Positions 21,049 through 33,564 of a DNA stretch of 64,000 bases are shown here, piece after piece (positions within the stretch are counted from its first letter, which is position 1; each line of letters begins with the position of its first letter). This stretch comes from Cantharellus purpuraceus (taxonomy: Eukaryota; Basidiomycota; Agaricomycetes; Cantharellales; Hydnaceae), in the NCBI GenBank assembly GCA_025174535.1, contig JALBUN010000016.1, positions 124,001-188,000 of the forward strand, read 5' to 3'. The notes under the pieces are model-generated. The model was not told the origin of the DNA, did no database searches, and worked only from the letters and a program-made list of their open reading frames with translations. The position numbers and the translations under genes are program-made.

Positions 21049-22165
21049 TTCTAATTATTTCTAAGAATGGGTGTGTGGCAGTTATTTGTGATTTTATTGA
21101 GCCACTCTGCTCGTCGTGAGTCGTATGCCAGCCATCAAGACAACACGAACTAAGTTGCACCCCCAGCTAGCGCCTGCACCTGCCGCTTCCATAAACCATC
21201 TTTCAACTAGGCAATGCTCTCTGCTGATATACCACAGGATTCAGAACATCAATATAGAAGCTAAATTTGTCACCAACGCGAACGCCGAAGACCGTTACTA
21301 GGAGCCAAGGGATCGCATCTGAGCTCAGCGACCCTCGAGCGTGGGCTCATGCAGCCACTGTTTCCTGTTGGTATAGCTTATGCTAGATTCACGGGCTGCA
21401 CTGATCTTCTGTACGGTTCGTCATCTCACTTTAGCCTCTTAATGAGAATCACAAGGTGCCTTCAACTGTGTGCGTTATGGGATCCCCGAGAGCCTGAGGC
21501 AGAGGCCATCATTTCCCGATCACTCTTCTCTCAGACGCCCTAGTGGATCTACCCGCGATGTGCCTTTGTTGCTTCACTGCCCCATTCATGATGAGTGATC
21601 AGAGGCTTCTATTTATAGACAGTGATACTGATGAAAGATTGGTTGTTCTGGTTGTCACGAGTCTTATGCAGCAGCTTCCTCGCATCGTATGTTGCCCCAT
21701 ATCTGACATGCCACGTATACTGATACTTCAAATTCATAGATGGACATGCTGTTGTCAACAGAGTGATAGTGCCAAAGAAGTTGACTCAAGAGATGAGCTA
21801 TAACCATGGAAAAATCAGTCCGTACCCTGTGCACAAATATGCTAGTTTGCGCTCGGTTATCGGTAAGAATATCTTATTTTCGACCTAATCACTGAGATCA
21901 GACGATGGAAACAGCTTCTTTCAATTCGATGCTTAAGTAGGATGAAGTTACACATGTGCCTGGCCTTCTAACGAAACATCACTGGCCATGAGGCCGAACT
22001 ATTTTCAGCCTCATGGCTGTACGCCTAGCTGTTCGTTGTTATTGGTACCAGGATGTTACATACACAAATAGCACTCCTGGATTTCAGTATATATACGAAC
22101 CCCTTGCAGCATTCTACCCATCGCACACTCGTATTCTAGTCCACTTGGTATACCTCTCCATCGAC
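21049..22165. other. Upstream region of D2 (conserved intergenic)
   Basis: Conserved almost base for base with 26370-27473. A TATATACGAACC TATA-like box sits about 75 bp before the D2 ATG, and a matching one precedes D3, so this is likely the gene promoter region. No coding frame was supported. Confidence 0.5.
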
Positions 22166-23865
22166 ATGGCAGCTCAGACAGAACAAGCGGCAATTCAAGC
22201 AGCGTCAGATACGTGCGTCACCTCTCACTATATGCGCAGTGATTTTTGAGTTCATATATGGCATCAGTATGGCTGGTGATTACGCCTTGATAGCTGGCCT
22301 CGGTAAGCTCAAGGCTCGTGTGCGCTGCGCAACCTAGCTAACGGCGTTCCGCTTGAAACAGCCCTCCTTTCTTATGACACCGTTCTGACAATCTCACATG
22401 AGATTCAATATATCTGGAATAAAAAAATCAAACTGGGGACAGCCCTGTATGTTGTGGCGCGATACTCTGCGCTGTTGTTTTTCTCGCTAGAAATATTTGG
22501 GAATTTTTTCAATTTCACATCACTTGAGGTCTGTTCCTGTTGATGACTTGCGTTCATGCACATAGATGACACCTGATGTAGTAAGTTCAAGGGCAGCCAT
22601 TGCAAAGTAGACATTTATGCGAATTAGAACCTGTGATGGGATTCTACACTCGATGAATGCTCTCAACATCCTCCCACTCGTCAGTATTCAAGGTGATATG
22701 AGCTGTCCCTTGCAGGAATAGATCATTGACAACACTAACTATGCAGGGCTTCTACTGGCGCGGGCATATGCGGTTAGCGATCAGAAGAGGGCGGTATTGG
22801 GTGTTCTTGGAGCTCTTGGAGGTTGTGCCACCATATTCACTCTGGTATGTGTACATGTCTGCATTTATGTGGAAAGGCATGACAGACACCCATTATAGGC
22901 AGCAGCAATCTTGGATAGGTGTGACACCACCGGTGCACCACTCCACACGATCCTCATGTGAGTACAGCATAGTCTGAAATGAACTGTGCTCAATGATTCA
23001 GCAGACGTAAGACACGTGAAAGTCATATTTATTACATGGTTGATTCCCTGCTTTTAGTCGGTGACGTCGACGCGACCGCGGTCATATTGTTTGACACAGT
23101 AGTGGTTGCTGTGACACTCGTCGGCACACTCGGAACGTGGAGAGTCTACAAACGATCGGCGTGGAACAGGCTAACGCTGACACATTTACTGGCCGAGCAA
23201 AGTAAGCCATGTTCTGTGTAGCAGAATTCTGACAGATAGACATGAATCTCAGGTCTGATGAGATTCGGGTATTTCATCCCCTATCACCGTCAACGAATCT
23301 AGAATTGATTATTTTCAGATTTGTATTGACGCTTAGTCTTGCTGACACGATCTTGCTAGTGGTATGTCAATGTATTATTATCTATGCCATCGTTAACCGG
23401 ATGCACTAGACCTTGAGAGTACGTCACACATTGGTATCTGTTGCAGTGCCGCTCCAACTTTTACTTTAGCCTACACTTTCAACTGTCCTTTCACCTATGC
23501 AGCAGAGGTGAGTCAGAATACAGAATTTCAGACTTCTACTAAATATATGCAGCTTGTCAGCAATCATCATCTGCCGGTTCCACCTCGACCTCCAAAGGAG
23601 AAACGCGCACCCCAACAGCGCCACGTCCTTGGGAATCCCTACCATATCTCTTGGCAGTTTCCATGCGGCCACGCGAAGCATTCACGACGCTGTGATGGCA
23701 GAGTTTGGAGATTCACCCGTCGATGAGCATGTTGGAACAGAAGCATCGCTGGACGCGGTCGAGTCCACAGAGTCGGATATGCCGGCAGTGACGACAGAAA
23801 ATGATATTGAGCTTGAAGAAATTCAGTCCCGGCCACAGGCAGCTGAAATTATTTTGGAGGTGTAG
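22166..23865 (+). pseudogene. D2: DUF6533-type membrane protein gene with nonsense changes
   Basis: All nine exons can be found. Exon 1 is 22166-22212 (MAAQTEQAAIQAASD), exon 2 22268-22302, exon 3 22362-22528 (ALLSYDTVLTISHEIQYIW), exon 4 about 22565-22845 (AGLLLARAYAVSDQKRAVLG), then VILFDTVVVAVTLVGTLGTW, RFVLTLSLADTILL and the last exon ending ILEV at 23865. Exon 4 has two in-frame TAG codons (CAG or CAA to TAG at about 22609; TGG to TAG at about 22715) that D5 lacks. A truncated product or alternative splicing cannot be excluded, so pseudogene is likely rather than certain. Confidence 0.75.
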
Positions 23866-26800
23866 TGGCGGATTGTGAGTAAGTCTCCGTTATGTTCGAC
23901 TAGTTATTGACACGTTTACAGGAAACCACTCTCATACTACCATGTGACTGGGAGCGGCGAGCGTGGGCGAATTTGAATATTTATTCCATTTAACACTGGG
24001 ATTGTTTCAGAAATAACTTGATTTCCGAATATGTATGCGGTGTAATTGTTTTGTATGGGACAGGCGGGATAGAATTTCAGAATATTTTTGATATGTTTAC
24101 AAAAGGTACTCGGAGAATGCTGCTGCAATTGTCGTCAGATGGATGAGACGATCGCGCGCCGTCTCCTGCATCGGTTGTATTTCAAAGTCGTCCCCCCCGT
24201 CGGATGGCGTGTGCTGCGTGTTAGCTCTGGATTTATGTACGGTGGGGCTGTCCATGCTTAGCTACCTGGGAAACCGGAGGAAGGCGATGGTGAAGGGGAT
24301 GTGGGATTCTGGTGGGTACGTATTAGTTACTGAATATCAGGAGGTAGTGGTGGTAGCGGCAGTTTGGCGATGAATCGCTCGACGAGAGAGATGTTAGTGG
24401 ATCACTGGACTGCGTAAGAGGCCGTGATGTGTGAGGAATATGCTTCGTGTGGTGTCGAAGCATACGCGGCGGTGGAGGTAGGCACAGCTGCGGTACGACC
24501 CTTGTCCTTGTCTTTCCCTCGTCCGACAGTGGCGCCTGTTAGCACTTTGACCCCCCCCCCATCGCACTGGGTTTTTCATTGGGACCGCAGGCGGGACAGA
24601 AGTATTTCCTGAACCTACACCCATTTCCCAGCATGTCGGTTTCAAAAAAAGGGGGCTGGATAACTTACCTGCAATGCAGGGTTGAAAACCGCCCTCGGCT
24701 TATAGAAAGCCTGCCGGACATGCGGGTATTTGCTCTGATACGCCAACAGCTGCAACGACAGCAGCACGTTTGATGGCATGGCATAGACTCCTCGGTGTGC
24801 GTGTGCGTGTGAGAATGAATGGGTTACACTTACACCCCCAAAGCCATGTTGTGCCGTCAAGTATGCGTCTTGTGCTCTGTGGTGAGCCGCTACTTATACA
24901 CCCTCTGCTGTTTGTTTGGCTGTCTCCCCAATATTCGTTGCTGTCAGTGATATTTCCGCTGGAGGACAAAGTCAATAAGACAGAAAATACATGGGAGAAA
25001 GCAAATGTACTCATCGAGGCGCTACGTCCAGGTGTCTTGACATTACTCCTGTCGCCAAGCGCGACCGAATTCCATAATATTCTGGATATGTTGACAAAAG
25101 GTACTCGAGGAATGCTGCAATTGCTGTCAGATGGATGAGACGTTCACGAATTATTGCGCGACGCGATTGAGTATACTTAGACGAAGCATGTCCTGAAAAC
25201 CAGCAGCAGCACACAAATCAGCAGCAGCACACAGATTGGCAGGAGTCTGACATTGATAAATGAGGTCTTATCTAGGATCCAGCAGGTCTGTGGGCGAGCG
25301 GTCATGTTCTTCATCCTGACAGATGCTAGGCTGGATCTTTGACACTCTCAGTGAAAGGGGTAATCGAAGCGTCTCGCACATCATTACGCCCTGGTGAGGG
25401 CAAAGGTGGACGGAGGAAGCGGTGCTGGAAACGGGGAGATGGAATGCTGATGAGGATGGTATGGAGGCGGAATTAGATTGGGGGGAACTCTGAGATCGCA
25501 GTTGTGTGTGATGGCTGCAAGACTGCTGACTTATGGCCTGACTCATAACAACCTAGAAGCCACCTCTCATACGTATCGACATGGAAAACACTGGTAACTC
25601 TTTGGTGCTTGAGTGGGTGCCTGCTTGCGTGATTTCCATGGCATTCATCCAGGTGAATGCATTGTTTGGAACTACTACAATTCACCTGAATGGCCGCAAG
25701 ACATGTAGGTAGTCCTGGCCAATATATCCTGCCCTCTTGCACTGTATTTGGGCATGCTCCAGTCCACTTGTATATGTAAGGCCGTGCACAGCTGCACCTG
25801 TGTTCGCAGTTTGAGCGTCAGAGTGTAGCTGGAGCGGGCATGGTAAATGGAGAAGTCTCTCCCTCAATCTCAGGTCCTAGGATTGACTGGTCCCTGCTTC
25901 GTCAACTATCTGGGCTGGTCCTCGATTGTACTGTCTCGGACTATATGTAAGTCTTCGTCACATTCGGTTGAGAGTGGCTGGTATGTTGGATTTTTAGGTG
26001 TGATTCTGGAACACCTATCAAACTTCCTGTGTGGCTGTAGGAGAGTATGCGTGGACATTATATATCACTGCGATGGGTGTGTGCGTGGTCTCGAATGGTT
26101 TCCGTGCTCTCTAGTAGAAACACAACGACTCACTCAGTCTTGACCTTCAAATATCAATGGGAAGGAATGGGGATGGTAAGACTCACAATAATATGCACAC
26201 AGCCAGAACGCAGAGGAGCCGCCAGTTGTAACATCCAGTTTGCGGAAGCTCTCTTGCTTATTCAGCATAATCATCCGATCAATTCCGGGCGGCTACATTC
26301 ACGTGGAGTTTCCGTCGAACATTGACAAAGGTGGGTTTAGGTAATGCATGTTAAGAATTCTAAATATTTTTTAAGAATGGGTGTGTGGAAGTTATTTGTG
26401 ACACTTAATGGGCCACTCTGCTCGTCGTGAGTCGTATGCCAGCCATCAAGACAACATGAACTAAGTTGCGCCCTCAGCTAGCACCTGCACCTGCCGCTTC
26501 CATGAATCATCTTTCAACTAGGCAATGCTTTCTGCTGACATATCACAAGATTCGGAACATCAATATAGAAGCTAAATTTGTCACCAACGCGAACGCCGAA
26601 GACCGTTACTAGGAGCCAAGGGATCGCATCTGAGCTCGGCGACCCTCAAGCGTGAGCTCATGCAGCCACTGTCTCCTGTTGGTATAGCTTATGCTAGATT
26701 CACGGGCTGCACTGATCTTCTGTACAGTTCGTCATCTCACTTCAGCCTCTTAATGAGAATCACAAGGTGCCTTCAACTGTGTGCGTTGTGGGATCCCCGA

Positions 26801-27473
26801 GAGCCTGAGGCAGGGGCCATCATTTCCCGATCACTACTCTTCTTTCAGACGTCCTAGCGGATCTACCCGCGATGTGCCTTTGTTGCTTCACTGCCCCATT
26901 CATGATGAGTGATCAGAGGCTTCTATTTATAGACAGTGATGAAAGATTGGTTGTTCTGGTTGTCACGAGTCTTATGTAGCAGCTTCCTCGCATCGTATGT
27001 TGCCCCATATCTGACATGCCACGTATACTGATACTTCAAATTCATAGATGGACATGCTGTTGTCAACAGAGTGATAGTGCCAAAGAAGTTGACTCAAGAG
27101 ATGAGCTATAACCATGGAAAAATCAGTCCGTACCCTGTGCACAAATATGCTAGTTTGCGCTCGGTTATCGGTAAGAATATCTTATTTTCGACCTAATCAC
27201 TGAGATCAGGCGATGGAGGCGGCTTCTTTCGATTCGGTGCTTACGTAGGATGAAGTTGATGTGCCACATGTGAGCCTTCTGAAGAAACATCACCGGCCAT
27301 GAGGGCGGACTATTTTCAGCCTCATGGCTGTACGCCTAGCTGTTCGTTGTTATTGGTACCAGGATGTTACATATACAAATAGCACTCCTGGATTTCAGTA
27401 TATATGAGCCCCTTGTAGCATTCTACCCATCGCATACTCGTATTCTAGCCCACTTGTATACCTCCCCATCGAC
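23866..27473. other. Intergenic part of host unit 2
   Basis: Matches unit 1 between D1 and D2, without the two LTR insertions. It contains extra sequence around 24360-25260 not seen in unit 1, including a short CA(A)ATCAGCAGCAGCACA direct repeat near 25210. No spliced gene was supported. Confidence 0.5.
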
Positions 27474-29136
27474 ATGGCAGCTCAGACAGAACAAGCGGCA
27501 ATTCAAGCAGCGTCAGATACGTGCGTCGCCTCTCACTATATGCGCGGTGATTTTCGAGCCCATTATACGGCACCAGTATGGCTGTCAATTATGCCTTCAT
27601 AGTTGCCCTCAGTGAGCCGAAACCTCGTGTGCGCAACCTAGCTAACGGCGTTCCGCTTGAAACAGCCCTCCTTTTCTACGACACCTTTCTGAAAATCTCA
27701 CATGAGGTCCAATATGTCTGGAATAAAAAAATTAAACTGGGGATAGCCCTGTATTGTCTGGCACGATACCCTACGCTACTGTATCTCTTGCTAGAAATAT
27801 TTCTGGAATATTTCAATTTCACATCACTTCAGGTGTGTTCCTATTGATGCCTTGAATTCATGCAACATAGCTAACACATGGCGCAGTAGGTTCAAGGGCA
27901 ACCTTTGTAGTGCAAAAATTCATACAAATTAGAACCTGTGATGGGATTGTTCACTTCATCGATGCTCTTGTCTTCCTCCCACTCGTCGGTATTCAAGGTG
28001 ATATGAACCGTCCCTTGCAGGATAGATCATTGACGGCACTAATTATGCAGGCCTGCTGCTGGCGCGGGCATATGCGATTAGCGATCGGAAGAGGGTAGTA
28101 TTGGGTATTCTCGGAGTTCTCGGAGGTTGCGCCATCACATCGAATCTGGTATGTGTACATGTCTGCATTGATGTGAATATGCGTGACAGACACCCATTAT
28201 AGGCAGCAGCGATTTTGGAAGGGTGTGACATCACCAGTGCACAACTCCACACTTTCCTCATGTGAGTACAGCATAGGCTGAAATGAACTGTGCTCAATTA
28301 TTCACCAGACGTAAGACACGTGAAAAGATATTTATTATGACGTGGGTTGATTCCCTGCTTTTAGTCGGTGACGTCGACTCGGTCGCGGTCATATTATTTG
28401 ACACAGTAGTGGTTGCTGTGACACTTGCCGGCACACTCGGAACGTGGAGAATCTACAAACGATCGGCATGGAACAAGCTATCGCTGACACATTTAATGGC
28501 CCAGCAAAGTAAGTCATGGTCTTCGTTGCAGCAGAATTCTCACGGACAGACATGAATCTCAGGTCTGATGAGATTCGGGTATTTCATCCCCTATCATCGT
28601 CAACGAATCTAGAATTGATTATTTTCAGATTTGTGTTGACGCTGACTCTTGCTGACACGATCTTCATATTGGTATGTCAATATATCCATTGCTATGCCAT
28701 TTCTAACCGGATGCACTAGACCTTGAGAGTACGTGACACATTGGTATCTACTGCCGTGTTGCACCAACTTGTACTTTAGCCTACACTTTCAACTGTCCTT
28801 TCACCTATTCAGCAGAGGTGAGTCAGAATACAGAATTTCAGACTTCTACTAAATATATGCAGCTTGTCAGCAATCATCATCTGCCGGTTCCACCTCGACC
28901 TCCAAAGGAGAAACGCGCACCCTAACAGCACCACCTCCCGGGGAATCCCTACTATCTCCCTTGGGAGCTTCCATGCGGCCATCCAAAGCATTCATGATGC
29001 TGTAATGGCAGAGTTTGGAGGTTCACCCCTCAATGAGCGTGTTGGAACAGAAGCATCGCTGGACATGGTCGAGTCCACAGAGTCGGATATGCCGGCAGTG
29101 ACGACAGAAAATGATATTGAGCTTGAAGAAATTTAG
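27474..29136 (+). pseudogene. D3: DUF6533-type membrane protein gene, nearly intact
   Basis: Starts ATG 27474 (MAAQTEQAAIQAASD). Exon 3 from 27666 encodes ALLFYDTFLKISHEVQYVWN. The first half of exon 4 is open (QKFIQIRTCDGIVHFIDAL), unlike D1 and D2. A 1-bp loss near 28020 then shifts the frame before AGLLLARAYA. The last exon carries a CAG-to-TAG change that ends the protein at ELEEI (29134-29136), 13 residues early. These lesions differ from those of D2, so the copies decayed independently. Confidence 0.75.
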
Positions 29137-29630
29137 TTCCAGCCACAGGCAGCTGAAATTACTTTGGAGGTGTAGTGGCGGATTGTGAGTAAGTCTCCGT
29201 TATGTTCGACTAGTTATTGACACATTTACAGGAAACCACTCTCATACTACCATGTGACTGGGAGCGGCGAGCGTGGGTGAATTTGTATAATTATTCCATT
29301 TAACACTGGGGTTGTTTCAGAAATAACTTGATTTCCGAATATGTATGCGGTGTAATTGTTTTGTATGGGACAGGCGGAATAGAATTTCAAAATATTTTTG
29401 ATATGTTTACAAAAGGTACTTGGAGAATGCTGCCATTGCCATCAGATGGATGAGACGATCGCACGTCCTCTCCTGCATCGGTTCTATTTCAAAAGCCATA
29501 CCTGCCGTTGGACTGTGTGTCCTGCGTATTAGATCTAGGCTTAGGTACTGTGGGGCTGTCCATGCTTAGCTACCTGGGAAACCGGAGGAAGGCGATGGTG
29601 CAGGGGATGTGGGATTCTAATGCGTACATA

Positions 29631-29822
29631 GTGAGCGTGCCACTATTGGAATACGCTCTAATGAGTGACACATGCACCCACAGCGGTGTTAGTACAACTA
29701 GGCACTTCTCAGCGCCTAGTATTCTTCCCTCAGTTGTTTATACCATGAGGTAAGAATCATTGTCAGCATACTGGCATATACTTACATTGTTATGTAGACT
29801 GATATCTAGTCAGATCTCAATA
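29631..29822 (+). mobile_element. CopE copy 2 5' LTR
   Basis: Starts at about TGAGCGTGCCACTATTGG, where the match to host units 1 and 2 stops, and ends ATCTCAATA before the primer site (CA decayed to TA). It matches 5023-5167. It ends the tandem host array. Confidence 0.7.
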
Positions 29823-29834
29823 GGTTATGGGCCC
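29823..29834 (+). promoter_or_regulatory. CopE copy 2 primer-binding site
   Basis: GGTTATGGGCCC directly after the LTR, identical to the site at 5168-5179. Confidence 0.75.
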
Positions 29835-29916
29835 CACCCGGTTCTAACACACCAGGTGATTGAGATCACAATATCAGTAACAAACTTGTCTTAAAACCTA
29901 CACCCTCAAAGAGGAA

Positions 29917-30117
29917 ATGCCAGGGACTGATGGAGTCATTACAACAGTCAGCATGCAAATGCCAACACTCCTTCCAGCATCTATCAAACTTGAAAAATTC
30001 AAGGCATTGACAGAAGATACCTATGAAACATGGGCACATACTGCAAAAACTAATCTAGTGGTAGGGAGCTACTGGCCATTCTTCTCTGGCAAGAAGCCAA
30101 AACCGAAGGAGGATTAT
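29917..30117 (+). pseudogene. CopE copy 2 gag, truncated by L14
   Basis: Starts MPGTDGVITTVSMQMP and has the CopE signature LPASIKLEKFKALTEDTYET and YWPFFSGKKPKPKEDY, parallel to 5240-5665. After GGATTAT the sequence changes to the L14 LTR, so only about 65 residues of Gag remain. Confidence 0.85.
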
Positions 30118-31358
30118 TGTATGGGGCACTGGTTTTCCCTGAAAAGATCTTGTTTATGGTCCTGAAATTATATATTTTCACCTTAAAATATCAGCATATA
30201 CATGCTGCTTTCTCTATTTAGGGTCATTCAAATATTCTCTATTTTTTCATATTTTATCAGGAATTTTCCATGCAGAAATAGGTTCACAAATTTATTGTCC
30301 TGCTGGGTGAAGTTTTGGACCCACATGGACCCACAAAACTTCACAGATGTCAGCAGCTTCAAAGTCAGCAGAGTCACCTGATCTACTGACTCATTTTTGA
30401 TCACATGACTCATTTCAATCTCTGACCCAATCTGATCACCACTGCCAGCAAATGCTCAATATCTTGGCAACCACAACTCCTCCTGACTCCACTTTTGGTG
30501 AAGCTTACAATTGAAGCTGTGCCTACCCATAGCTGTGCTGATCAGCCTGGGAAACAGGGTATTGCTGGAGTTATTTGAGTTATAGTGACTCATGCTATGA
30601 CTCCTGCCATGACTCATAACTATTAATAGGTAGAAGGATTAGTCAGCTCCTGTAGATACAGTATATAAGGAGGCCAATTTGCCTCTGAATAAATAACCAT
30701 CTTCTACCCCATCATTTGCACATCAGTGTGACTAGAGTGACATACAGTGTCATCCTCTATATCTCAGTAACTGTTGATTGTCCAGTTCAAGGGTCGCTTA
30801 CAGTTGTGTAACTGTATTTGATTGTACTCAAAGTAGTGATTGTCCTGCTTTGGGCATGAGTGTAGTATCTACCTTGTGTGACTATGAATCTACAGGGTGA
30901 GATTGTCTGTTGATAGTCCTGCCATTAGTGCTCTTGTTCTAGTGTGTACTGCCTTAGCAGAGCATTAGGAGCTTGAACTTGTGTGAAGCAGTTGTTAGAC
31001 TACTTCACACATTGCTGTTACCTGCTTCAGAGTGTCACTGGTTGGATGGTTGGATTCATCCACCTACTTCCTTAAGCCTCTAAGTACATTCCCCTCTTTT
31101 TGGAATATCTGGACCCCTAAGCATCTGTGAACTCTAGACTCTGGAAATCTTATTCATTCTCTACTGCTAAGAAACATATTACCTTCCTGCATATTGTCTG
31201 CATTGACCATTACAATAGATTGTAACCAAAGTACAAATGTTAAATTGTTTCTGGAGTTGTGCTGCAGTAGGATTTGATATTCTTCTCAGCTGTTCATTCA
31301 TGGAATTGTGGTGAGTTAGAGTTTGCCCTAACACCATAATTTTAGAGGTTCCAAGACA
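30118..31358 (+). mobile_element. L14 LTR, copy 2 (1241 bp), junction copy
   Basis: Runs from TGTATGGGGCACTGG to GGTTCCAAGACA, with TATATAAGG near 30662 and AATAAATAACC soon after. Left flank ATTAT and right flank CAGTC do not match. The left neighbour is CopE gag and the right one GypA pol. Only about four TGACTCA sites are present, against eight TGASTCA sites in the copy at 44665. Confidence 0.88.
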
Positions 31359-32128
31359 CAGTCTCTGACTCCAAGTTTTGCAGTACTATCATGATCACCC
31401 AATTTCTGGCCACTTTGGGCAAAACTGCACACAAGGGTTAATCTGACAGGACTACATATGGCCAAAAATGCAAGAGTATATTCAACACTACTGTAACTCT
31501 TGTACCACATGTATGTGCTCAAAATCGCACTTAAGCAGCTTCTGGTTCTGGAGCAACCATGGAACTCCATCTCCATGGATTTCATAGAGAAACTCCCCCC
31601 ATCAGTCAGATATGACACCATACTTGTAATTGTCAACATGCTCACTAAACAGTCAGTATTCATTCTGATGCAAGACACCATCACCTCTGCCTTACTAGCT
31701 AAGTTGTTTGTTCTCCATGTGTTCTCTAAACATGGAGTCCTATCACATGTCACATCTGATCAGGGCTCAGAGTTCATCTCCTCCTTCTGCACATTAGAAA
31801 AGGCTCTTGACATGAAGCTTCATTTCACCTCTGGATACTATCCTGAGGGAGATGGACAAATGGAATGAATGAACCAGTCCCTGGAACAATATCTCTGAGT
31901 CTCCTGGCTTCAGACCTATGAATCGGAGACAAAGTATTTGTCAAAGCCAAACACTTCTGGACCACCCATCCATTGAAGAAACTCTCTGAGAAATACTTAG
32001 GTCCTTATGAGATCATTGCTCACGCAGGCAGTAGGTCCTTCACCCTCCGACTCCCTGACCACTTCCAAGCAGTTCACCTGGTCTTCCATATATCAATGCT
32101 TGAACCTGCTACTAAAAACAAGGTCTCT
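31359..32128 (+). pseudogene. GypA pol fragment 2 (integrase to before chromodomain)
   Basis: Homologous to 7892-8945. It has the zinc region, FIEKLPPS, DQGSEF and GYYPEGDGQ. Relative to the first copy it lacks internal pieces and has lost most CpG: DRGSEF reads CAGGGCTCAGAG rather than CGGGGCTCGGAG. At 32128 it stops within the part before the chromodomain and joins inverted HP sequence. Confidence 0.88.
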
Positions 32129-32214
32129 ATCATCCCAATCTTGACCCTCAAACCCTCAAGGGTCAATCTGAGGTGGTTGCTTGGATGATTGTCCTCCTTG
32201 GTGAGGTTGATTGT
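32129..32214 (-). mobile_element. Inverted fragment of the HP ORF
   Basis: The reverse complement matches about 13250-13331, including the TTGACCCTC stem-loop. It joins GypA pol on the left to an M06 LTR on the right. It is a rearrangement product and has no function. Confidence 0.75.
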
Positions 32215-32645
32215 TGTTAAGGGCTGGAAAACTTGGGGGGGGGTCAAAGGGAATAACTGGAGTTTGGCTGCTAGTGGTGAAAGGGAGGGGACTTTACTGT
32301 TCCAGTTCAACCAGAGACCGAGTGGGGGAAATAACTATTGAGTCGGATTGAGTGGACTTGGCTTCAACTTGTGTATTGCACCCCCTCAGATCGTCAGTCC
32401 AATATTTTGGAGTTCAGAGTACAGAGTTGGATCAAGGATCCAGAGTTCAACTTGTCAAGAAGGTACTTGTCAAGAAGCTAGCAACCAAGAAGTTGATGGG
32501 GCAAATCTTAGTCAATATATGAACTACAGTAATAGACAGAGAGTAGCCCATATAAGTATGTGAAGAATTGAACATATCCATCTTATTGTCTTATCATTTT
32601 AGTTTCAGCATTCAATTCTCCACATACTTATATGGGCTACTCTCA
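32215..32645 (+). mobile_element. M06 LTR copy 2, truncated and folded back
   Basis: Begins TGTTAAGGGCTGGAAAAC like the other M06 copies but stops near 32578. From there to 32645 the LTR continues on the opposite strand. The arms are 32539-32572 and 32611-32644 (34 bp, one mismatch), forming a large foldback. Confidence 0.85.
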
Positions 32646-32957
32646 TGGATCCTTTCTTATACAATACTTGTAACATAATTTGAACTATCTTTAATCCTCA
32701 CCTGGTATTTGTATATCTAAATATCCTATATAATACCATTAATACATACATTCCTATTATATTCATCTCAACCAAATATCTTATCTTTTAAAGTTTATCA
32801 AAATATGAAATATATGTTTATATTTATGAAAATTTCACACATCTGAAATCTTTTAAGATAAATTGTAACTCCCTGGCTTTATGTATCATTGAAATTCTGA
32901 TGTATATCTCATATGCATCAGAATATTGTATAATGACATGATTCTGAACAAGCATCT
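32646..32957 (-). mobile_element. MITE copy 2, truncated
   Basis: The reverse complement matches 37156-37490 of the complete MITE. It keeps one terminal repeat (TTCTGAACAAGCATC at 32943-32957, followed by TTA) and has lost the other end at the M06 foldback. Confidence 0.85.
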
Positions 32958-33564
32958 TACTCATTGTCTCCTATTACCCCTATCTGTCATTTCATTTCTC
33001 CATGATTTCCCCATTGGTAGTTTAACTTCACACACTTCATCAGCTGGCTTGATCAGCATTTCTTGCATCATATTGCATCACATATTGTGTCATTGTGCCC
33101 TGGGGATTTGTATAAAAGCACACTAGTTTTTGCCTTTGGAATCAATCAACAAGTTTTCAGTCAATGCTCTAAAGTCAAAGACCATGCTCTAAGTCTACAC
33201 TCTATGCTCTACATTCCAAATCCATCAGCTCTACACTGAGGTAAAACACCTTGGTTCAACAATCAGATTTCTCTCCCCCACCAAGAGGTTGTGTCTCTTA
33301 AAACCAACCTTTGCACACCTCCCAACCATGTTCCCCATTGTCCTCCAGCCACAGAGCATGGCCAATTGTCTTGACAGAAAGCACATAGCACAATCTACCA
33401 TCTCAACAGTGCCCTTTTCACTCACCATCACCCTCACCAATCACCCAGCACTACCACTCAGCCTGACCATTCTTTGGCATGCTGAATGACTGCATTAAAC
33501 ACTGTCTATTTGATAGGACCGTTGTGTGCAGGCTTATAGGATCTATTCCATAAGCGAACCAACA
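32958..33564 (+). mobile_element. N07 LTR-like repeat, copy 2
   Basis: Homologous to 6448-7201, CpG-poor and with one unit of the 166-bp segment. It ends GCGAACCAACA at 33564 and abuts the middle of the HP ORF, just as copy 1 abuts the middle of GypA pol. Confidence 0.7.

Larger units (their letters stand above)
17053..29630 (+). repeat. Tandem array of ~5.3-kb host units, three DUF6533-type genes
   Basis: Exon 3 recurs at 17120, 22362 and 27666, giving spacings of 5242 and 5304 bp. The intergenic parts also match (for example CACGTGGAGTTTCCGTCGAA at about 20500 and 26305). Unit 1 is about 500 bp longer between genes because of two LTRs (20541-20672 and 20688-21043) and carries a further LTR in D1. 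The array is cut on the left by CopC and on the right by CopE at about 29631. Confidence 0.92.
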
